Below are positions 24,943 through 33,048 of a stretch of 59,986 nt of DNA, piece after piece. This DNA comes from a virus. The stretch spans positions 1-59,986 of IMG/VR virus record IMGVR_UViG_3300020474_000013. One strand, given 5' to 3'. Both the position numbers and the translations under genes were made by a program. A model generated the notes under the pieces. It was not told the origin of the DNA, searched no databases, and saw only the letters and a program-made list of their open reading frames with translations. Position 1 is the stretch's first letter, and each line of letters begins with the position of its first letter.

Positions 24943-25962
24943 TTAAATCCAATCGCCTTCTTTTTTTAATTCAAATACTCTTCTTAAATTCCAAACACTT
25001 GATGCAGCAAAATCACCGTTTGGGTCATTAACAGCAACAAATCCTGAACCACCATTGCCACCCATTCTTGACGAAGATGCAGGACCATAAGCACCACCAC
25101 CACCTCCGCCACCTTTATTAGTAGCACCAGCAGTTGATGCCAAATCAGATGCAGAGCCGCTTCCATATCCTGTTCCGCCAGTTCCTCCTGGTCCAGGAGC
25201 TCCTCCTTTGTCATTAGGAGCTGAAAGATTGCTATCACCTGCTGCTCCTCCACCACCGTCTGCTCTAGCTACTGGAGAACCTGTAATAGAAGATGCTACA
25301 CCTTGTCCGCCTCTACCTCCGATAACATTATCAGGGTTTCCTTTTTGACCAGCTTCACCTGCTCCACCGCCACCTACAGCACAACCATAGTTTGAGTCTG
25401 GACTTCTAGCACCTCCACCTGGATAACCTTGATTAGCTGTTCCTGCACCCGCAGCACTTCCGTCAGGTTTATTACCAACACCATACCAAATACCAGAACC
25501 TCCGCCTGAGCCTCCATCTTGTCCAAGCTGACTACCACCAGCATTACCACTTGGATTAGTATAAGCAAACCTACTTCCGCCTGAGCCTCCGCCAGCAGAA
25601 GTTATGGGTCCAAAACTAGAATCTGCTCCAGGTCGCCATTCTCCATGTGCTCCTACAGCAACTCCCCCTGCTCCAACTACAACAGGTACTGTTGAGCCTG
25701 CGGTAACAGTTAAAGCTGATTCTGCGGAAGCTCCACCACCAGATGCTTCGCCTGGTGTAGATGACCTGTAACCACCAGCTCCTCCACCTCCGCCAAAAAA
25801 ACCTCCTGCTCCACCACCAGCAACTACTAAATAAGTTACTGAGGTTGTTTTAGAAGGTACTGCATAGTTTGTACTACTGTTAAAAGATGTTACTTTTGCT
25901 GAAAAAACTGGTTCATGGTCTGCTCCAATTAATTGACTTCTTTGATTTCTTGTAATAGGCAT
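24943..25962 (-). CDS. Glycine-rich adhesin / tail fibre tip protein
   Basis: The protein has 339 residues. Residues about 60-320 are extremely Gly-rich (GGGGAGG, GGAPGPGGTGG and similar), as in phage receptor-binding glycine-rich domains built from polyglycine type II helices. The ends are ordinary: an N-terminal MPITRNQRSQLIGADHEPV anchor and a C-terminal VWNLRRVFELKKEGDW. I chose ATG 25962, which follows the previous gene's stop by 4 bases and has a GGAG site; an ATG at 26007 would lie inside that gene. It is likely the host-recognition tip and hence fast-evolving. Confidence 0.75.
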   Translation of the reverse strand: MPITRNQRSQLIGADHEPVFSAKVTSFNSSTNYAVPSKTTSVTYLVVAGGGAGGFFGGGGGAGGYRSSTPGEASGGGASAESALTVTAGSTVPVVVGAGGVAVGAHGEWRPGADSSFGPITSAGGGSGGSRFAYTNPSGNAGGSQLGQDGGSGGGSGIWYGVGNKPDGSAAGAGTANQGYPGGGARSPDSNYGCAVGGGGAGEAGQKGNPDNVIGGRGGQGVASSITGSPVARADGGGGAAGDSNLSAPNDKGGAPGPGGTGGTGYGSGSASDLASTAGATNKGGGGGGGAYGPASSSRMGGNGGSGFVAVNDPNGDFAASSVWNLRRVFELKKEGDWI

Positions 25963-25966
25963 AATA

Positions 25967-26428
25967 TTAAATCTCCGTCCATTGTAAATTAGTAGCATCC
26001 CAAACATAATCAGTTTCTGTTACTGGATTAGTACTTTCGTCAAATGTTTTACCTATCCATCTTAAGTTAGCTTCATCCCATCCTGCATTAGCTCTAAGAC
26101 CACTTATATCTGTTTTATTTGGAAAAGTTACTGGAGCCTGCCAATCGTCATTTGAATCTAAAGACCAAGATGAAAATTGTTGAGGTTGTAAAAATTTATC
26201 TTTAGAGCTATCATAAATATAATCAATACCACAGTATTGTTTTCTAAAATTATTGTTATAAGAAGTTTGTTTCCAAGCAACGCCATTTTCTGAATATGGA
26301 ACAATAGACGCTACAAATGTTTCTGCGTCTGCGTGTAAATCGCCACCATTAGCATCTACATCCTCGTTGGATATTACTACTACTCGTATTACTTTATTAT
26401 CGCTATCAAGTTCTGCAAAGTGAGCCAT
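25967..26428 (-). CDS. Conserved marine phage tail-fibre-associated protein
   Basis: The protein has 153 residues. It opens with MAHFAELDSDNKVIRVVVISNEDV and continues with VAWKQTSYNNNFRKQYCGIDYIYD, a pattern I recognise as very widespread in marine myo- and podoviruses beside fibre genes. The C-terminal half carries Trp-rich short repeats (NLRWIGKTFD, NLQWTEI) that look like a small beta module. The function is unknown; a fibre tip or fibre-assembly part is likely. Confidence 0.65.
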   Translation of the reverse strand: MAHFAELDSDNKVIRVVVISNEDVDANGGDLHADAETFVASIVPYSENGVAWKQTSYNNNFRKQYCGIDYIYDSSKDKFLQPQQFSSWSLDSNDDWQAPVTFPNKTDISGLRANAGWDEANLRWIGKTFDESTNPVTETDYVWDATNLQWTEI

Positions 26429-26439
26429 CTTCTAACTCC

Positions 26440-26805
26440 TTAAGCATCGTCTAAGATTTCACCAGATACTGTGTATTCTAAATCATTATTAGCACTACCC
26501 TGTATTTTCAATATATCTGTTTCATCTAAGTAAAATGAAGAGTTTTTATCTGTAACTATTAGAGTTGAATCTGCTGGTACTGCAACTGTTGATGCAATTG
26601 CATGAGAAGTTGAGCCATTATCATTTGAAATTGAAATAGTTACAGTAGCTGAATTAGTACCATCTATATTTGCAATTATTATTGTGTTTACTTTATGTAG
26701 TTTATCGGCAGCTACATCTATAATGTCTTGATTTGAAGTTGTAACTGCACCATTAATTGTGAATGGTAAAATGGATGTTACGTTTACTATATTTACTGAT
26801 GCCAT
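26440..26805 (-). CDS. Small beta-rich virion protein
   Basis: The protein has 121 residues of alternating beta pattern with many Thr/Ser/Ile and no catalytic motif. It is similar in strand pattern to 11042..11383. It sits between two fibre-related genes with 10-15 base gaps and Shine-Dalgarno sites, so it is probably a fibre or head-fibre component. Function unknown. Confidence 0.5.
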   Translation of the reverse strand: MASVNIVNVTSILPFTINGAVTTSNQDIIDVAADKLHKVNTIIIANIDGTNSATVTISISNDNGSTSHAIASTVAVPADSTLIVTDKNSSFYLDETDILKIQGSANNDLEYTVSGEILDDA

Positions 26806-26819
26806 TGTTGTCTCCTATG

Positions 26820-27806
26820 TTATCCGAATACAATAGCCATGGCAATGGCTTTACCTGTTGAGGTTTTTGTATCAAGTTGGGTTTGTATGTTGGAAGTTAC
26901 TCCATCACTAAAATTAAGTTCTGCTGCTGTTGAAGTAATAGTGGTACTCGCAATAGATAAAGCGTCTGTTTCTAATGTACCATCTATATCTACATCTCCT
27001 GATATATCTAAACTAGCTGCTGTTATTTCACCACCAACTGTAAGTGTAGTAGCCATATCAACCGCACCATCTATATCTACTACATCTAAATTAGTAGTTC
27101 CATCTACATCTATATCTCCTGAAATATCTAAAGCTGTGCCAATTAAAGTTTGTGTTAATGTTATTTGACCATTAGCAGCAATAGTCATAGCATCTACATC
27201 TGAAGCAGAGCCTATAGTTTTACCATCGCCAATAATAATATCATCACTAAAAGTAGCTGTTTGTGCAAAAGTAACACCTCCACCATCAGCTATGGTCATG
27301 GCATCATCTCCATCAGTATATTCTATTAAGGGGGTTTGAATTGAAGAGCTGGTTTCAATAATACCACTTGTTTGTAAATTTAAAGTAGCAAAAGCATCTA
27401 CCATAGCTCCGCCAGAACCAGCACCATCAGAATAAATAACTTTAGTCTTACCTGAAGGTATAGTAACTGTGGCTCCACTACCTTGTTTAATTATTATAGA
27501 TTGAGAACCACTTGTTCCATTTTCTATAATCCATAGTTTAGATACTGTATTTGGTCCTATAGTAATAGTACAGGTAGAATCTAATGTACCTGTATATTTT
27601 AAGAATATAGACCTACCTGGGTCTGTTGCTCCATCTGCTATTGTAGTTGTGTGGGTATCAGCATTAGTTGTAATACCTTCTGTGCCATAACTAAAAGCTT
27701 CTGCTATTAATTCAAGATTTGTATTTGTAGTATCACCCCATGTTCCACTAGCATCGCCAGTAGCCATTTCGTTTAATCTTAAATCATTTACATATGAACT
27801 TGCCAT
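26820..27806 (-). CDS. Tail fibre protein with N-terminal virion-binding motif
   Basis: The protein has 328 residues. The first part (NDLRLNEMATGDASGTWGDTTNTNLELI) is a common marine-phage fibre start. The rest is repetitive: GDVDIDGTLETDALS and similar short beta repeats, ending in a coiled TSNIQTQLDTKTS segment and a short hydrophobic tail. It probably forms a trimeric fibre shaft. The adjoining glycine-rich protein would be the tip. Confidence 0.75.
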   Translation of the reverse strand: MASSYVNDLRLNEMATGDASGTWGDTTNTNLELIAEAFSYGTEGITTNADTHTTTIADGATDPGRSIFLKYTGTLDSTCTITIGPNTVSKLWIIENGTSGSQSIIIKQGSGATVTIPSGKTKVIYSDGAGSGGAMVDAFATLNLQTSGIIETSSSIQTPLIEYTDGDDAMTIADGGGVTFAQTATFSDDIIIGDGKTIGSASDVDAMTIAANGQITLTQTLIGTALDISGDIDVDGTTNLDVVDIDGAVDMATTLTVGGEITAASLDISGDVDIDGTLETDALSIASTTITSTAAELNFSDGVTSNIQTQLDTKTSTGKAIAMAIVFG

Positions 27807-27825
27807 AATTTTTTCCTTTTATTAA

Positions 27826-28356
27826 TTAAGCTACTTCACTCCAATTTGGAGTTTGTGAAGTAGAAACTTCTGTGTAATTTGGTGTTTGAGAAGTGTCAAC
27901 TAAACCCCAAACATTTACTCCTGTAATTCCTGATAATAATTCATCTAATGTAGTAATTGTTATATCTGCATTAGCTTTAACTGTTTCACTACCTAAAGCT
28001 GTTGTTCCTGATAAACCAGTAACTGATAATATATTAACACTAATTGTACTAACTGTTCCTAAAGAACTTGTAATAGAAATACCAGTAACAGAAACATTAG
28101 CTGCTGCAGAAACTGATTCATCACCAAGAGTTCCTGCTGAAGCAGAACCAGATACACCTGTTACTGCTGCACCTGATGTTATAGCATTACCTAGTGCTGA
28201 TGTTCCTACATTACCTGAAGGTGATATATTAGCTGTACCAGTAACTGTTTCGCTACCTAACGCAGATGTACCTACATTACCTGTAACTGAAACATCTACA
28301 GAAGTAGCACCCCAGTAGTCAGAACCCCAAGTACCTCTACCCCAACCAGTTGCCAC
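27826..28356 (-). CDS. Repeat-containing fibre protein
   Basis: The protein has 176 residues. After a short Trp/Gly-rich start (GWGRGTWGSDYWGA) it consists of four or five imperfect repeats of about 25 residues built around V-T-G-x-x-G-T-S-A-L-G-x-E-T-V, each a likely beta hairpin or Ig-like strand set. The end (PNYTEVSTSQTPNWSEV) has a short duplicated motif. The repeat number could vary between phages. A fibre or capsid-surface decoration role is likely. Confidence 0.6.
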   Translation of the reverse strand: MATGWGRGTWGSDYWGATSVDVSVTGNVGTSALGSETVTGTANISPSGNVGTSALGNAITSGAAVTGVSGSASAGTLGDESVSAAANVSVTGISITSSLGTVSTISVNILSVTGLSGTTALGSETVKANADITITTLDELLSGITGVNVWGLVDTSQTPNYTEVSTSQTPNWSEVA

Positions 28357-28364
28357 TTAAAATC

Positions 28365-28796
28365 CTATGCTATTCTTATAATAGCATTTGAAGCATCTGC
28401 TGTTGGAAATTGAATAGTAAAATCTCCTGCTGTTGATGTTTTATCTCCACCAAAAGCAAGAACACAGACAGCAGGGTCTCCTGATGCACTATCATTAAAT
28501 ATTAAAGCTCCATTAGCAGTTATAGTGGCTGTACTAAATGTTAAATCAGCAAAATCTGTTAATGCTGTTGTACCTGATGTTGAAGGGTCAACTCTTGTTA
28601 ATGTTCCACCTTTAGCAGTATAGTTAGTACCACTAACTTCATTAGAAGTTGTATATGCAGTTGTACCTGCACCTAATGATGCAGAACTTGTATATAGTGC
28701 TAATTGAAAAGTATTACCACCACTATTTTTAAAATTATGCACTCCTTCTAATAATTCTTGTTTAAATGAAGTACACATTGCTTGTGAAATTGCCAT
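28365..28796 (-). CDS. Conserved virion structural protein
   Basis: The protein has 143 residues with the recognisable start MAISQAMCTSFKQELLEGVHNF and a beta-rich Thr/Ser/Gly body (FQLALYTSSASLG). This type is frequent in marine phage structural modules near fibre and adaptor genes. It joins the next upstream gene with a one-base overlap. The exact location in the virion is unknown. Confidence 0.6.
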   Translation of the reverse strand: MAISQAMCTSFKQELLEGVHNFKNSGGNTFQLALYTSSASLGAGTTAYTTSNEVSGTNYTAKGGTLTRVDPSTSGTTALTDFADLTFSTATITANGALIFNDSASGDPAVCVLAFGGDKTSTAGDFTIQFPTADASNAIIRIA

Positions 28797-29086
28797 TAAA
28801 GTCTCCTTATAATATCAGCCATATCTTTATGACCTTGTTTTTGTAATAATCCTGCTACAGTAGCTCTATCACTAGCTATAGCTTGTTTTAAATATAGAAG
28901 TACAACTTGTGTCATACTATCTTTAAATGCTTGTGCTTGTGCTTTAACCATAGGGTCAGCATTATCACTAATAGATATTAATCTATCTATAATTCTTTCA
29001 GTCCAATATTCAGGACTTAAACCTTTGTTGTTAGTAGTTTTAACTGATATATCACCAACATTACTTGTTACATCTACACTAAACAT
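28796..29086 (-). CDS. Small helical protein in the neck/tail module
   Basis: The protein has 96 residues, mostly helical after residue 25 (ERIIDRLISISDNADPMVKAQAQAFKDSMTQVVLLYLKQAI). It has no membrane segment. One-base overlaps join it to both neighbours, between a gp4-like adaptor and a structural protein. Function unknown; it may be a neck or assembly factor. Confidence 0.5.
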   Translation of the reverse strand: MFSVDVTSNVGDISVKTTNNKGLSPEYWTERIIDRLISISDNADPMVKAQAQAFKDSMTQVVLLYLKQAIASDRATVAGLLQKQGHKDMADIIRRL

Positions 29087-29727
29087 TATGTTACCTGTTG
29101 CCTTACAGGACCAGTCCTATAGTTATCTTTAGTATTTTTACCTTCAGAAAATACTTTTAATCTTTGTATTGCTTCTTGAAATCTTTTTTCATAATTAACC
29201 ATAATATCTGGTTCACCTTTCATAAAAGTATATGCTTCTACTAATGAACCATATAATAAACAATCTGATGCATTTGTACCTAAATAACTTGTTCCATCAC
29301 TACTTGTTGTAATAGATGTTGGTGTATATTCATAATGTAATTCTGCAGTAAAATTTGCATTAGGTGTAGGTGCTACAATAAAAGTATCTTCATCAAATCT
29401 AGCATAATATTTAGGTATTCCTGTTGTAGAACTACTAGGATATGCTTCTCTAATAAAAGCTACATCTTTAAATAATAAATATTCATAGCCACTATTATCT
29501 ACAGATAATGAATGTGCTGATAAAAAGTCTGTAGGTGTTGATAGATATTGATTGCCAGATGTTAAAGTACCTGTAACATTTTTTCTAAATACTGGAAGAG
29601 ATACTAATTTTTGTATTCTATCTTCAGTATTAACAATAAATTCATCTAAGTTATTTACAAAAGTTGTTTCTGTATTATTAGTATAATCTTGTATTGCTGT
29701 TTTTAATGTTGTAAATGTCCATGCCAT
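29086..29727 (-). CDS. Putative head-tail adaptor (gp4-like) protein
   Basis: The protein has 213 residues. The helical start (LKTAIQDYTNNTETTFVNNLDEFIVNTEDRI) followed by a beta-rich centre and a helical end (YEKRFQEAIQRLK) matches the layout of podovirus head-tail connector proteins downstream of the portal. It is next to the other adaptor-like gene (30038..30733) with only a zinc-ribbon gene between. Two adaptors of this type support a short, P22-like tail. Confidence 0.65.
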   Translation of the reverse strand: MAWTFTTLKTAIQDYTNNTETTFVNNLDEFIVNTEDRIQKLVSLPVFRKNVTGTLTSGNQYLSTPTDFLSAHSLSVDNSGYEYLLFKDVAFIREAYPSSSTTGIPKYYARFDEDTFIVAPTPNANFTAELHYEYTPTSITTSSDGTSYLGTNASDCLLYGSLVEAYTFMKGEPDIMVNYEKRFQEAIQRLKVFSEGKNTKDNYRTGPVRQQVT

Positions 29728-30041
29728 TATTCTGTACTCACTTTAACTGTTCCTGTTTTTGTTCTTAAAACTAAACCTGTGCTTGATACAGGATTAAATC
29801 CATAATATTCGGTTGATATTTTTTCACCTCTATCAGGTCTTGGATTATAAAGTGATTGATTGTCTGATGTATCTACCTCACCAATTTTTAATTGAGGATG
29901 GTCTATATCTAAACAATCATCACAAACTCTTAATCCATTACGAATACCATCTTCTATTTCGTATTTTAAATCGTTTAACTTATAAGTAAAACCGCATCTA
30001 TCACAGTCTCCTAAAGCTTTTTTACCTAGAGCATAACTCAT
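29727..30041 (-). CDS. Zinc-ribbon-like protein
   Basis: The protein has 104 residues with two Cys pairs, C13/C16 (CDRCGF) and C40/C43 (CDDCLD), a typical zinc ribbon, then a Pro/Arg/Tyr-rich extended tail. It overlaps the preceding adaptor gene by 4 bases. Similar small zinc-ribbon proteins are frequent beside marine phage adaptor genes. Whether it is in the virion or an assembly helper is not known. Confidence 0.65.
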   Translation of the reverse strand: MSYALGKKALGDCDRCGFTYKLNDLKYEIEDGIRNGLRVCDDCLDIDHPQLKIGEVDTSDNQSLYNPRPDRGEKISTEYYGFNPVSSTGLVLRTKTGTVKVSTE

Positions 30042-30733
30042 CTGTAAACATTCATATCAGGTACAAATTTAACTGGAGCTCTTTCTCTATCTGAATCGCT
30101 TACATCATTCCAAAGTTCATCGTATCTTTGTTTTATCATTGGAACTCTATTTACTGCTTCTGGTATTTTACAAGCTAAATTATATGCAAGTGCATATGTA
30201 AGACAAGGTAAGTATCTATTAGGAACATCTGCATTATTACTTGCAACATTACCTGCATCTTCTATTCTTTTAATATAGTCATAGACTAAAGTATATGTTT
30301 CTGAAGAATCAGGAGTTGCCCACAATACTATATTGTTAGAGCTAGTTCCTTTATCTACAAAAAACTGTGTTGGTTTTGATTGTAATAATTTAACAGCTTG
30401 ATGATTGTATTCTGTTCTTGATATTCTATTTAGTCTTTGGTCAAACTGATTAGAAGTATCTCCTGCATCAGTTCTAATAAAAGCATCTACAACTTCAAGA
30501 GCACTAGATTCTATTGCGTAACTACTTGTACCAGCAGTAAGTGTTTGAGTAGCTTGTTCTATTTTCCAAAGGTTTAATCCTTTGTTTTGCCATTCTAAGA
30601 ATATAAGATTTAAAGCTCTTTTAGCTCCTTTATAGTCATAACCAGAACGCAACTCACTACCGCACAAATCATAGGCTTCTTCCATGATGTCGGCTAAATC
30701 TAATGTAAATGCTGTTGTTCCACTTGTTGCCAT
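30038..30733 (-). CDS. P22 gp4-like tail accessory factor / head-to-tail adaptor
   Basis: The protein has 231 residues. Features of the gp4 family are an N-terminal helix (IMEEAYDLCGSELRSGYD), ALNLIFLEWQNKGLNLWKIE, a beta core with FIRTDAGD and RISRTEYN, TYTLVYDYIKRIED, and LTYALAYNLACKIPE. In P22 gp4 binds the portal and extends it towards the hub. It overlaps neighbours by 1-4 bases. With the gp10-like protein it defines the tail as podovirus type. Confidence 0.8.
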   Translation of the reverse strand: MATSGTTAFTLDLADIMEEAYDLCGSELRSGYDYKGAKRALNLIFLEWQNKGLNLWKIEQATQTLTAGTSSYAIESSALEVVDAFIRTDAGDTSNQFDQRLNRISRTEYNHQAVKLLQSKPTQFFVDKGTSSNNIVLWATPDSSETYTLVYDYIKRIEDAGNVASNNADVPNRYLPCLTYALAYNLACKIPEAVNRVPMIKQRYDELWNDVSDSDRERAPVKFVPDMNVYR

Positions 30734-30993
30734 TATTTTTCTTCTTTATAGTCAGTAGAATACCTTTTAAAAGCTCTGTCTCCTTTAAGTTTATACATAA
30801 ATTCTTTATTTGGTCCTAGTTTTTTTCTAGCTTTTTTAAAAGCAGCATCAAAGTTTGATTCGTTAGTAGCTCCTTTAGGTACTCCAGGAATAATAGTATT
30901 TGCAAAAGAAACTGCTTTTTGTTTAGCCGTTCCGCTACGCTCTGAGCTATTATCATTTGTATCTTTACCTTCAGAAAATCTATTTCTTTTCAT
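30733..30993 (-). CDS. Small basic protein
   Basis: The protein has 86 residues, Lys/Arg-rich at the C-terminal half (FDAAFKKARKKLGPNKEFMYKLKGDRAFKRYSTDYKEE). It is one of a run of short basic genes between the adaptors and capsid genes. It is probably DNA-binding or packaged, but no family is recognised. It has a one-base overlap with the adaptor gene. Confidence 0.5.
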   Translation of the reverse strand: MKRNRFSEGKDTNDNSSERSGTAKQKAVSFANTIIPGVPKGATNESNFDAAFKKARKKLGPNKEFMYKLKGDRAFKRYSTDYKEEK

Positions 30994-31006
30994 AATTTAT
31001 TCCTCA

Positions 31007-31297
31007 TCAACACTTCCACCTTCTACGAGCCTGTCTAATTCTTGAATTAGGGTCGTTTCTAGTTTTAGCTGAACTTCTTTTAAGTTGTCCTAAAGACCTT
31101 GCACAGTAAGATTTTCTGCGTTTTGCAGCCTTACTACCTTTTTTTACTTTACCTGTTACTGCTGTTTTTAATTTAGAACCAGGATTTAAACGCCTATAAG
31201 CTTTAACACCAGCTTTAGTCATACCAGCACCAGATTTAGTAGAACGAAAGTTCTTCTTATTCCTAGATGGCATTTTAGCCTGTTTTCTTATAGGCAT
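31007..31297 (-). CDS. Small strongly basic protein
   Basis: The protein has 96 residues, about 35 per cent Lys/Arg, with KSGAGMTKAGVKAYRRLNPGSKLKTAV, a sequence style I know from several phage and bacterial small basic proteins (DUF6321-like), and a C-terminal Cys. It is likely a nucleic-acid-binding or condensed-DNA protein. It has a proper Shine-Dalgarno site and sits in the virion gene block. No function is known. Confidence 0.55.
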   Translation of the reverse strand: MPIRKQAKMPSRNKKNFRSTKSGAGMTKAGVKAYRRLNPGSKLKTAVTGKVKKGSKAAKRRKSYCARSLGQLKRSSAKTRNDPNSRIRQARRRWKC

Positions 31298-31306
31298 AAG
31301 TATTAG

Positions 31307-31618
31307 TTAAGACTTACCGCCTTTAGCGTAGCTTTTGGTTTTCATCATGCGTTTTGTGTTTTTACCACCACGCATACCACCTTTGGTTTTCATCATGCGT
31401 TTTGTGTTTTTACCACCAGCCATACCGCCTTTGGCTTTCATCATAATTTTTTTACCTGCAGCATATCCTTTATTTTCCATAGGAGTATCGCTAGTCATTT
31501 TAGTATTCATACCCATACTAAACATTCTTTTAACATACTGTTTATTAGATTCAGCTCCCATTTCAGTTGCTTTTAGTCGTCTGCCACCAGACATACCACC
31601 TTTAGGTTTCATTTTCAT
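31307..31618 (-). CDS. Lys/Gly/Met-rich repeat protein
   Basis: The protein has 103 residues, almost entirely Lys, Gly, Met, Arg and Thr, built from G-G-K-N-T-K-R-M-M-K-T-K-G-type repeats. A 48-bp tandem repeat at about 31,334-31,430 encodes two adjacent 16-residue copies. It is likely a cationic DNA-binding protein, possibly packaged with the genome. The composition means homology searches will be unreliable. The expansion of the repeat looks recent because the two DNA copies are nearly identical. Confidence 0.55.
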   Translation of the reverse strand: MKMKPKGGMSGGRRLKATEMGAESNKQYVKRMFSMGMNTKMTSDTPMENKGYAAGKKIMMKAKGGMAGGKNTKRMMKTKGGMRGGKNTKRMMKTKSYAKGGKS

Positions 31619-31629
31619 AATTAGTTCCT

Positions 31630-31935
31630 TTATTTTTTAGCTACAGTTTTTTTCTTAGCTGTAGTTTTTTTAGTTGTTTTTTTCTTAGTTGGTTTTTTAC
31701 CACCAACATAAGCTTCGTTTATATCTGGAGTAGATGGGTCATCGCCGATAAGTTGTCCTTTATCGTTTCTTGCTCTTTCACCATTCATTTCAGCACATTT
31801 GCGTTCTGCATCTTCTAAGTCTGGGTCTGGACCAAATATTGGTCTATAGATACCATCTTCGTCAAGATGTAACACTTTATATTGTGGTGGAAATTCACCA
31901 GTTTCTGAAATTACATAATTTTTACTTTTTGCCAT
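31630..31935 (-). CDS. Small protein with Lys/Thr-rich tail
   Basis: The protein has 101 residues. Residues 1-75 form a small domain (YVISETGEFPPQYKVLHLDEDG then DAERKCAEMNGERARND); the last 25 are Lys/Thr repeats (KKPTKKKTTKKTT) like a histone tail. It fits the run of cationic proteins here. Function unknown; DNA binding through the tail is inferred. Confidence 0.5.
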   Translation of the reverse strand: MAKSKNYVISETGEFPPQYKVLHLDEDGIYRPIFGPDPDLEDAERKCAEMNGERARNDKGQLIGDDPSTPDINEAYVGGKKPTKKKTTKKTTAKKKTVAKK

Positions 31936-31947
31936 AATTAATTCCTA

Positions 31948-32355
31948 TTAATCAGAGTACACTTTTACCATTTCTAAAGTAATAGAATAAGTGTCTCCTG
32001 AAGAGTGTCCTTTAGTAGTAAATAGAATATCTCCATTTTTACCACTACCTGCGTTATTTGGAAGTCCGCCAAAATCTTTAAAGTCCATATGTCCATTACT
32101 ACTTTCAGCAAGTTCTACTAATAAAACATTAGAAGAAGCATTTAAAAATAATTGAACAGACATACCAACAATAGCATGGCTAATACGCAATACTCTAACT
32201 TCTGAACAGGCTATACCTGCTGCATTAGAAGCCAAAGCAGATACATCTACCTTAGCTACTGCTGATTCTCCTGTGCCATCGCTGACATTAGTAAACTTCA
32301 TAACACAATTTCTTTCACCATCAATAATAGTTTGTGATGTTACTGCGTCTGCCAT
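31948..32355 (-). CDS. Beta-rich structural protein
   Basis: The protein has 135 residues, beta-rich, with an acidic short C-terminus (SITLEMVKVYSD). It has the pattern of small capsid- or tail-decorating proteins that follow the major capsid gene in marine phages, and pairs in position with the next one. There is no enzyme motif. It has a good AGGAG-like start and a 10-base gap to the following gene. Confidence 0.55.
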   Translation of the reverse strand: MADAVTSQTIIDGERNCVMKFTNVSDGTGESAVAKVDVSALASNAAGIACSEVRVLRISHAIVGMSVQLFLNASSNVLLVELAESSNGHMDFKDFGGLPNNAGSGKNGDILFTTKGHSSGDTYSITLEMVKVYSD

Positions 32356-32365
32356 AATTTACTCC

Positions 32366-32914
32366 CTACGCTATTTGAGTGTATTCAATAATAAACGTGA
32401 AAGAACCTGCAGTTGTAGCATCTACTGTGTTAGTGATATTACAATAAATAGTTCTTTCTGTGTCTGTGTATTGAACAGAAGCTGGAGCTGTTGTGCCATC
32501 TTGGGTTTGTAAAACTAAACTGGTTACAGTTACATTGTGAGCAACAACAGTTGTTCCACCATCAAGTATCTCATCAGTCTGAGCTGCAACAATTTGTGCA
32601 CCAGAAGATGATGTACCTACTTCGTAACCAATATCGCCTGTTCCAATAACGGGAGAAACATCACAGAATATTTTTATATCAGTAATGATTGTGTTTGCTG
32701 GTTGTGTAAATTCACCTATAGATGGAGAATCTCCTGCTGTAGTATTTACTGTTACGCCAGTTGCAAAGCCAACGTGCTTTACATATTTATCTGTAACAAT
32801 ACCTGTAGATGCAATAGTTGCTACATCTGAAACTGCACCTGTACTTGAATTTTTTGAAATGACCTTGAATCCGCCTTCGGCTCTTACTGGTCCATTAAAA
32901 GTTGTGTTAGCCAT
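32366..32914 (-). CDS. Beta-rich virion protein, possible head decoration/fibre
   Basis: The protein has 182 residues. The start (MANTTFNGPVRAEGGFKVISK) is a fibre- or decoration-like sequence common in marine phages. The body is beta with Thr/Val/Ile. It is the first gene after the major capsid terminator, with TTAGGAG before its ATG. Function unknown beyond a likely structural role. Confidence 0.55.
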   Translation of the reverse strand: MANTTFNGPVRAEGGFKVISKNSSTGAVSDVATIASTGIVTDKYVKHVGFATGVTVNTTAGDSPSIGEFTQPANTIITDIKIFCDVSPVIGTGDIGYEVGTSSSGAQIVAAQTDEILDGGTTVVAHNVTVTSLVLQTQDGTTAPASVQYTDTERTIYCNITNTVDATTAGSFTFIIEYTQIA

Positions 32915-33012
32915 AATTTTCTCCTAAAAGAAATAATCTATCATCTCGGCAAGTGTCTGCTAGGTCAGTTGATAGACAAGTTAATAAAATACCTAGATTT
33001 ATAATATACCAT

Positions 33013-33040
33013 AAAAAAAAGGGGAGCGTGTGCTCCCCTT
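33013..33040 (-). terminator. Rho-independent terminator behind the major capsid gene
   Basis: On the minus strand AAGGGGAGC, a 4-base loop and GCTCCCCTT form a perfect 9-bp stem followed by a run of T. It lies 9 bases after the capsid stop codon. It would cut off or reduce transcription so that capsid and scaffold RNA is in excess over downstream tail genes. Confidence 0.9.
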
Positions 33041-33048
33041 AACAGTTC

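Noticed and set aside
27893-28318. A 141-codon plus-strand frame opposite the repeat fibre gene
   Set aside because: Mirror of the regular repeats of the minus-strand gene, without a start site or neighbouring operon.
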